Positions 19,902 to 25,487 of a DNA stretch of 25,487 nt are shown here, piece by piece. The notes beneath the pieces were generated by a model. It was not told where the DNA came from. It saw only the letters and a list, made by a program, of their open reading frames with translations, and did not search any database. This stretch comes from Paulinella micropora. Its lineage: Eukaryota; Cercozoa; Imbricatea; Euglyphida; Paulinellidae. The position numbers were made by a program, and so were the translations under genes. The stretch's first letter is position 1; every line of letters starts with the position of its first letter. The DNA lies in contig WBZZ01004812.1 in assembly GCA_019918135.1 (NCBI GenBank), positions 1 through 25,487 of the forward strand. Direction: 5' to 3'.

Positions 19902-20261
19902 ATGACGGATTTCAAATACCAAAAGATTATTTTTCTGAGCAATGATTTTGTGGGAAGCAAAACATTTAATAAAAATATTCAGATGTCATTTACACCCACC
20001 AAAATGAATGTCAAGTTTATTCATTATACGAATGACCAGACGGAAACCAAAACCAGAATTCTTTATATGGACAGAATTGGAATTATTGGCACATTTGCAG
20101 ATTGTAATATAGCAAACATTTCAAACCTCAGTTATAATTTGGGTGTCGTTGGTTGGTCAGACGGACAATATACATTTAAAGTCCTTGAAACTGATAGCGG
20201 AAATATTGATACAGGAAATTTAGCAGGAAGAATTGTTGTGTGTTTGGAATTTTTAGGCTGA
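19902..20261 (+). CDS. hypothetical viral protein (beta-rich)
   Basis: 119 codons if started at ATG 19902 (MTDFKYQKIIF); an ATG three codons earlier is also in frame. The sequence alternates hydrophobic and polar residues (MNVKFIHYTN, RILYMDRIGIIGTF, GRIVVCLEFLG), suggesting a compact beta-sandwich with no signal or TM segment. It lies between the fibre and the capsid genes, so a virion component such as a vertex or cement protein is possible. I do not recognise the family. Confidence 0.65.
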   Translation: MTDFKYQKIIFLSNDFVGSKTFNKNIQMSFTPTKMNVKFIHYTNDQTETKTRILYMDRIGIIGTFADCNIANISNLSYNLGVVGWSDGQYTFKVLETDSGNIDTGNLAGRIVVCLEFLG

Positions 20262-20287
20262 TATTTGTTTCAGACTACGTCTTCAAC

Positions 20288-20416
20288 AAACATCGAAAAC
20301 CGATTTATTTTAAACAATAAAGAAAAAACGATGTTTTAGAATATAAACGAAGTGTTATAGCAAAATTCGCAGGCGAATTTTTTATAAGAGAGAGTGCGAT
20401 AGCACGAAGCGCAATT
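20288..20416. repeat. palindromic intergenic element, copy 3
   Basis: AAACATCG/CGATGTTT (20288-20295 and 20329-20336), a perfect AAATTCGC-AG-GCGAATTT hairpin followed by a T run (20363-20382), then GTGC-GATA-GCAC (20394-20405) and GAAGCGCAATT. It abuts the ATG at 20417, so it may serve both as the 3' end signal of the gene before it and as the leader of the next. Confidence 0.75.
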
Positions 20417-21127
20417 ATGCCACCACAACAGGCACAAGCACCACCACTAGGAGGCCCGCCACAAGCACCACTATTAGGAGGCCCGCCACCTCCTGCACCA
20501 CCACTTCCAACATTCATTCCGACAAAAGAAGTAAAAGAAGAAGAACCAGAAAAGCCAGACCCCGAACTAGATAAAGACAAAAAACTTTTGAAGAGTGCTG
20601 ATTTTACTGATGAAGATATTAAAAAAATGACTAAAAGTATGATACAAAAAACAGCCGATGGAATTAGAATGTTTCAAAATCAAGATGTAAAATTGTCGGA
20701 TATGAAGAAAGCACTAGCACAATCAGAAAAATCTGATGGAGCAAAGTCAGATGCTATTGGCGATTTAGGTTTTACGATAAAAATGACTAATGCTTTATCA
20801 ACAAAGTATTTACCAGAAATAAAAATCGCTGATTTATCACGAGCCTTAAAAATCAAACTTGAAATGGATGGACATGGTAAATTAAAACATAGAGAAAACA
20901 GCAAATGGATTATTACGATGGTAAAAAAGTTTAATATTGATGTAGGAACCGATGAGAAACAAATAAAAAAGAAAATAGCAGATTATGCTAAGTATGAGGA
21001 GTATATGGGGAAGCAAGGAGGGCAAGGTAGGAAATCACACCTTACACTAGACGAAATGATAACAAAAGTTTTTTCAATCGCTACAAAAAAAAAATATTTA
21101 GCCCGCAAGATTGGAAACACACAATGA
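20417..21127 (+). CDS. hypothetical viral protein, Pro-rich N-terminus and helical body
   Basis: 236 codons. Residues 1-40 are Pro/Gln/Gly-rich with a duplicated LLGGPP phrase, 41-60 are acidic/basic, and the rest is Lys-rich and predicted helical (TDEDIKKMTKSMIQKTADGI, YLPEIKIADLSRALKIKLEM), ending in a basic tail. No catalytic motif is recognised. Its TGA stop overlaps an ATG at 21124 that is probably the real start of the protease. Position between capsid genes suggests a structural or assembly role; unproven. Confidence 0.7.
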   Translation: MPPQQAQAPPLGGPPQAPLLGGPPPPAPPLPTFIPTKEVKEEEPEKPDPELDKDKKLLKSADFTDEDIKKMTKSMIQKTADGIRMFQNQDVKLSDMKKALAQSEKSDGAKSDAIGDLGFTIKMTNALSTKYLPEIKIADLSRALKIKLEMDGHGKLKHRENSKWIITMVKKFNIDVGTDEKQIKKKIADYAKYEEYMGKQGGQGRKSHLTLDEMITKVFSIATKKKYLARKIGNTQ

Positions 21128-21851
21128 ACAAAAATGATTTTGTAAATACTCTAACAAATAAAATGTATAAATTTTGATACAAATGTTGATAAACAGGTTT
21201 CAACAGATTTAAATATTGATGAGGGGCTACAGCAACCACAGCCAGAGCCCACAGCAACCAGAGGAGGCCGAGCAACCACAGCCCGAGCAACAGCCAGAGG
21301 AACCACAGCAAGAGGAGCCACTGCCACAGCCAGAGCCAGAGCAAGAGGGCGAGGGTCGCGGTTTAATGACTAATGAAATAGATGAAATAATGAAAAAATA
21401 TGGATGGTATCTCGGAACAATTGCTAGTGATGAAATTTACAAGTTGAAGCCTGGAAGCAGAAAGAAATATGCTTTTATTATGAATACCGACCCGAGCAAC
21501 AAAAAATGTCAGCATTGGATGGCAGTGTGGATAAGTCTAGATAAAGACAGGTCAGTTGAAGTGTATGACCCATTAGCACTTTACGAGCCGACTGAAGACT
21601 TTCAACAACAAATGAAACAACTAGTAAATAAAAGTAATCCAGATAGTTATTTATTAATGAAGGTTAATCAAGTAAAAGAGCAGAGTGATACGAGTGATAC
21701 CTGCGGATGGTTTGCTATGCGTTTTTTAATGGAGCGGGCGAAAGGAGTGCGATTTAAATTTGCCAGTGGCTATACAGACTTAAAAGAAGAAGAAGCGGAA
21801 AAATTAAAAGCACATAATGGGTATGGAGATGGATTTAATACATTTATCTAA
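21124..21851 (+). CDS. adenain/Ulp1-like cysteine protease (maturation protease)
   Basis: The intact part (ATG 21219 to 21851) has a Pro/Glu/Gln-rich head, then a C48/C5-type catalytic core. CQHWMAVWIS carries the catalytic His, VEVYDPLA the Asp, and SDTCGWFAMRFLMER the Cys, all in the expected order and spacing. PLVs, virophages and adenoviruses use this enzyme to cut capsid and core proteins during particle maturation. The start is likely 21124, where ATGA overlaps the previous stop. In that frame a further 40 or so residues run to the Pro/Gln region, but two 1-nt shifts, at TTTT 21172-21175 and CCC 21248-21250, separate it from the core. If real these shorten only the N-terminus and leave the catalytic domain open. 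Confidence 0.85.
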
Positions 21852-21865
21852 AAAATATTATTCGC

Positions 21866-21878
21866 ATAATATACAATG
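21866..21878 (+). promoter_or_regulatory. start-proximal motif ATAATATACAATG (minor capsid gene)
   Basis: Exact copy of the 13-nt motif at the fibre start (16683-16695). Lies 15 nt after the protease stop, so it marks a separate transcription start in tightly packed DNA. Confidence 0.6.
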
Positions 21879-22688
21879 GACTACAAGGGAGGAAGAAGTT
21901 CGGGTATCTATTACATAAATAGCAAAAACCGAATAACTGGCACAGACAGCGACTTTACACACGAAGTCAATATGAAGGGACTAGACAATCCCACACATTG
22001 TAAAATTCTTCATATTTATGTGCCGAAGTCGTATTACTCCGTCGCCAGTCCTTACAATACTTTTACATTATCCGAAGACGGATATGAGGCTTTAATTACG
22101 ATACCTGATGGCAACTACACAATGAACAACTTAAAAAATAAACTGACCGAGGTGCTGACGGCAGAAAGTCCAAATGATTACACATATGTTGTATCCAGTA
22201 ATAACACGAATACTGACCCCGAAGACGGAAAATTATTATTTGAAGTTTCTAATAACGGAGGTATTCAACCGCGGTTTATATTTGATGGTGATACCCGCAT
22301 TCACGAGGTTATGGGTTTTGATAGAAATTCAACATATTTCTTTGCTAATAATTTTATTAAATCGCCAAATGTGATTATTCTAACTGGTGAAAAAACTCTG
22401 TATCTTCAATCTGACTTAGTGGGAGAGGGAGATAATCATGTGCTACAAGAAATATACACAGCCAATGAAATTCCTTTTGGTTCTGTCATTTATGACGGCT
22501 CTGGTAGTGAATACGGAAAAACATTGTCCGCTAATTCAAACAATGTATTCAGGTTTTACTTGACGGACGAAAACGACCAAGCAATTAATCTTAATGGTCT
22601 GGGAATAGTTATGACATTACTGGTTTATCGTGAAACTAATTATTTTAGTTTATTTAATTCATTCTTTAATCTGTTAAAGGCTAGATAA
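21876..22688 (+). CDS. minor capsid (penton) protein, PLV type
   Basis: 270 codons. It starts MDYKGGRSSGIYYINSKNRI, a form typical of PLV and virophage minor capsid proteins, with the SGIYYINSKNR phrase and a following TDSDFTHEV. The rest alternates beta-strands (CKILHIYVPKSYYSV, LTDENDQAINLNGLGIVMTL), consistent with a single jelly-roll penton. It ends with a VMTLLVYRETN segment. It lies just before the MCP gene, the conserved order in these viruses. It should form the pentameric vertices of the capsid. Family assignment is from pattern recognition; no search was run. Confidence 0.75.
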   Translation: MDYKGGRSSGIYYINSKNRITGTDSDFTHEVNMKGLDNPTHCKILHIYVPKSYYSVASPYNTFTLSEDGYEALITIPDGNYTMNNLKNKLTEVLTAESPNDYTYVVSSNNTNTDPEDGKLLFEVSNNGGIQPRFIFDGDTRIHEVMGFDRNSTYFFANNFIKSPNVIILTGEKTLYLQSDLVGEGDNHVLQEIYTANEIPFGSVIYDGSGSEYGKTLSANSNNVFRFYLTDENDQAINLNGLGIVMTLLVYRETNYFSLFNSFFNLLKAR

Positions 22689-22709
22689 TTAATTTAGAAT
22701 TTTTTTTTC

Positions 22710-22717
22710 TATAAATA
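22710..22717 (+). promoter_or_regulatory. TATA-like box upstream of MCP
   Basis: TATAAATA, followed by TATTC, stands 51-58 nt before the MCP start in an AT-rich 79-nt spacer. The MCP leader is A-rich (repeated AAAAAC), as in strongly expressed viral late genes. Confidence 0.45.
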
Positions 22718-22767
22718 TATTCTGGTGAATTAGTTAATTTACACTACTTCAAAAACAAAAACAAAAA

Positions 22768-24010
22768 ATGCCTGTCCAATACGGAGGAGAACTAGTCCAT
22801 CAGACTAAGGAACTACTCACTGGTAAGTATGAATTGAACAAACTTACTAGCCGTGAAGGGTCGCAACCTGTCGCACTTACTACTGCTGGTGGTATGGAAA
22901 ACACCTTTGAAATTCCTACTCGTCCTTTGAACCTTGCGAGAAGTGTGTTGCGATTTACTTACACTCCGTCTGGTGCGGGTGCTGGTGGTCGCTTCAATCG
23001 TATCTATATGGATTGTCTGTCTAAGATAAAAACTATTGAACTGCGAAGCCGAAGCGGGCAGTATCTGTGTAATCTTCAACACGTAGGAAACTACACAAAG
23101 GTTATATGGAAACCAGAAATTAAGTATGAAAAATTTATGGCACTTGAAAACCATGGTGCTGGTGTGGCTAGCGGTGCTATGCTTCAAAAGTGTAATGCGG
23201 GAAAAAGTTGAAATTGGATCCGTAGCGGAAAGAAAGGCGATTACTGATGCCGTAGATTTAGCAGCTGTTAAGACGGCTGTTCAAGGATATTACAAAGTGC
23301 CTCTTGTTAATGCCCGCCGTTATGATGATACCGCTGTTGCAACTAGTGCTGCTGGGAATTATAGTTTGGTTAATGTTCCTTTTGAGGAGGCTAAGTATTT
23401 TGAAGGCGGGGGTGATAATAACGCCACCCCTGTTATTAATGTTAAGTTTCCTTTGGGTATGCTGTTTGGCACTATTTTTGAACTGGATAAGAATATTGGA
23501 TTTAATGAAATTTTGGATTTGCGAATTGTGTGGGCTGAAACCAACCGCACTTCATTCTATGGCACTGATGTAAGTTCTATTTCCACTGGTGCTGCCGCTA
23601 CGACCTCTGGTGCTATCGTATCTAACCTAAATCTATTCCTTGCTGTTGAGACTGACCCGAATGTCATCCTCGGTGTCCAGCAAAAGATTGCGGGTGAAGG
23701 CTTTCCATTTAAGATTGAGTATCCTATCGCTTGGAAGCAAAGTCTTCAAACAAACCAACAGAACTATGTTATTAAGATGAACCGCTCGCAGGGTGAAAGA
23801 ATTCGTCGTATTTATACTTCTGCCTTTCATTTCACTGAGAGTGCTAATACTTCTTTTGATAATGACAACAGGGCGGATGCTAAAATTATTTCTTATTATA
23901 CAACACTTGATAGGACTCGCCTTCAACAATTTGACATTGACACTTCTCAGAATGAAGACTATATGATTTTGAAGGATAAGTTGAAGTGGCGGGTCGCTAT
24001 CCAGGCATGT
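22768..24010 (+). pseudogene. major capsid protein (double jelly-roll), frameshifted and truncated
   Basis: It starts at ATG 22768 (MPVQYGGELVHQTKELLTGK). The first frame runs to a stop at 23209-23211; the second continues directly from about 23,195 to 24,022. The break falls in AAAAA at 23201-23206, where one surplus A would account for it. Conserved-looking phrases include FEIPTRPLNLARSVLRFTYT, INVKFPLGMLFGTIFELDKN and YPIAWKQSLQTNQQNYVIKM, fitting the N- and C-terminal jelly-rolls of PLV MCPs. The viral reading ends near DYMILKDKLK (23,985); what follows is GC-rich host-like DNA, so the last strand or two of the second jelly-roll is missing. At about 405 residues it is shorter than typical PLV MCPs. 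This copy cannot make a complete MCP unless the contig is misjoined. Confidence 0.85.
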
Positions 24011-24087
24011 GGCACGAGGTAAGGAGCAGCACAGCTGGATGTGCACAAGGTAGGATAGCAGCAGAGCACAGCTGGACGCTCCTGCAC

Positions 24088-24126
<39 letters not shown>

Positions 24127-24879
24127 GCACGCGCGCGCGGCGCGCCCACACACATACACACATACACAGACACACACATGCATACACACATACACGCACA
24201 CCCTCGCTCACACACACACAGACACACCCACACAATGCATACATACATATGTACACATTCCTGGTCTGGCTCTGGTTTCCGGCAAGGCCGGACCAACGCA
24301 TCGACCAAAGCCCTCGAGTCCCCGTCCTGCGCCTGTTCAGAGGCCAGTGCAGGTGCTCGCGCGAGGCACGCGTGCGCTTTAGAGCTGTTCCTGCTGCCCT
24401 GCGAACGGCAGGCGACCGGGCAAGGTCCGCAAGCTCCCTTCGTCAGGTTCCCGATGTTGCGCTGCTTCCTGTTGGTCCGGGCCTGCGCGCTGGTCGTCGT
24501 CTCAAATCTCATTCTAGCCAACCACAGAGCAAGCAACAGTCTTTACAACAAAAAAACTGAATATACAGAGGAATTATATATATCATTAGGTATATACAGA
24601 ATACAAAAATGTATGTCTTGCATGTATCTTGCATGCATGTATTGTATGTATGTATGTATGTATTGTGTTTGTGTCTGTGTTTGTGTCTGTGTGTTTGTGT
24701 TTGTGTCTGTGTGTTTGTGTTTGTGTTATGAGTGTGTGTGTGTGTGTGCGTGTGCGTGCGTGTGTGTGTGTATGTATTATTTAATGTGTGTTTATGTGTA
24801 TTCTGCATGTATGTATGTATGTATGTATGGTGTGTGTGTGTGTGTCTGTATTTGTTGGTGTTTGTGTTTGTGTGTGAGC

Positions 24880-24912
<33 letters not shown>

Positions 24913-24942
24913 CTTAAGTGTGTGTGTATGTGTGTGTGTTGG

Positions 24943-24984
<42 letters not shown>

Positions 24985-24990
24985 GGTGCG

Positions 24991-25025
<35 letters not shown>

Positions 25026-25284
25026 GTGTTTGTAAGTGTGTGCATGTATCTATTTAACATAATACACATGTATCTATTTAACATATGTACGTATGTATTA
25101 TGTGGGTATGTATGTCTTCTGGTGCGTATGTGTGTCGGTGTCTGTAGGCGTGAGTGTGTGCGTGTGTGTGTTGGTGTGTTTGTATTTGTCTTCGTGTTTT
25201 TCTTTGTTGTGTGTATAGTGTCTCTGTATGTGAGTGTGTATGTATGCATTATTTGTGTTTGTGTGTTTGTGTGTTTGTGTATGT
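24011..25284. repeat. CA and TG microsatellite region, right flank
   Basis: (CA)n with CG-rich interruptions at 24,085-24,245, and (TG)n with GTTT and GTAT variants at 24,600-25,284. A non-repetitive GC-rich island at about 24,255-24,545 is open in several frames on both strands but has no motif I can recognise. Long Cys/Val or Thr/His ORFs are repeat translations. GCACAGCTGGA occurs twice at 24,027-24,080, next to the viral junction. Confidence 0.85.
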
Positions 25285-25422
25285 GTATGTCCGTGACCGA
25301 AAGCACGGATCCAAACGAGTGTGATGGTTGGGCTTTGCTGGGATCCCTGGTGGGCACTAGTCTACTTAGACGAAGCTTACCAAGCAACAATATGAACTAC
25401 ATGGGGCGCCAACAAGCCAAGG
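25285..25422 (+). other. exon-like island between TG repeats
   Basis: A 138-bp non-repetitive stretch is open on the plus strand (TESTDPNECDGWALLGSLVG and on to NYMGRQQAK) and ends in a good donor-like AAG/GTAAAA at 25,421-25,427. Possible internal exon of a host gene; there is no supporting motif. Confidence 0.25.
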
Positions 25423-25427
25423 TAAAA

Positions 25428-25432
25428 TTTGA

Positions 25433-25465
<33 letters not shown>

Positions 25466-25487
25466 GGCTTGAGTGTGTGTGTGTGTG
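25428..25487. repeat. (TG)n microsatellite at the right edge
   Basis: GTGTGTG tract with GCGAG and GGGCTTGAG interruptions running to the end of the window. Confidence 0.9.

Larger units (their letters stand above)
14090..23987. mobile_element. integrated Polinton-like virus (PLV), right end missing
   Basis: The block carries a DDE integrase, an adenain-like protease, a minor capsid protein, a major capsid protein and a fibre-like protein. That combination is diagnostic for Polintons, PLVs and virophages. Codon use is AT-rich, genes are tightly packed and intronless, and microsatellites are absent, unlike both flanks. The left limit is placed at the 47-bp repeat pair near 14,097; the right limit is where the MCP frame meets GC-rich, CA/TG-repeat DNA near 23,987. 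There is no packaging ATPase, polymerase, helicase or primase, so the copy is partial or the contig is joined wrongly. PLV rather than virophage is a judgement from the fibre gene and general layout, not a proof. Confidence 0.8.

Noticed and set aside
14490..23987. Virophage proper (Mavirus/Sputnik type)
   Set aside because: No virophage-type ATPase or polymerase is present and the long fibre gene fits PLVs better; it remains possible because the copy is partial.
23633..25487. Cys/Val- and Thr/His-rich ORFs on both strands
   Set aside because: They are CA/TG repeat translations, in part spanning the MCP junction.

Overview
This looks like nuclear DNA of a unicellular eukaryote, probably an alga or related protist. 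It carries long microsatellites, two DNA transposons with terminal inverted repeats, at least one gene with in-frame GT-AG introns, and a large RanBP2-finger/TIR-like/TPR gene of a type common in protist genomes. I cannot name the species.

Inside it lies an AT-rich, intron-free block of about 9.9 kb (roughly 14,090 to 23,987) that is best read as an integrated Polinton-like virus (PLV) or closely related small dsDNA virus, cut off at its right end. Layout of the block: a 47-bp repeat pair with a palindrome (14,097-14,359); a small zinc-finger-like protein (+); a retroviral-type DDE integrase (-) broken by a 29-bp tandem duplication and a homopolymer indel; a highly charged protein (-); an 883-aa fibre-like protein with repeated modules (+); two small ORFs for membrane or secreted proteins; two hypothetical proteins; an adenain/Ulp1-like cysteine protease; a probable minor capsid (penton) protein; and a major capsid protein (MCP) with one frameshift that stops abruptly where host-like CA/TG repeats begin. 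Integrase would insert the element, the protease would mature the particle, MCP and minor capsid protein would form the shell, and the fibre would bind a host. No packaging ATPase, DNA polymerase, helicase or primase is visible, so the copy is partial.

Host DNA on the left: 1-1,690 is non-coding with microsatellites; 1,695-1,994 is a MITE; 3,315-4,333 (-) is a three-exon glycine-rich protein gene; 4,366-5,337 is a (GTA)n array of about 1 kb; 5,430-5,616 (-) may be an exon for a membrane anchor; 6,048-6,690 holds a G-rich tract and a composite microsatellite; 7,423-9,195 is a transposon with TIRs of about 95 bp; 9,185-12,577 (-) is the zinc finger/TIR-like/TPR gene, whose stop codon lies inside the transposon TIR. 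Host DNA on the right (24,010-25,487) is mostly CA/TG repeat with two short non-repetitive islands.

Several genes, viral and host, differ from an open frame by single bases in short homopolymers. This could be decay or uncorrected long-read consensus error, so pseudogene calls here are provisional.
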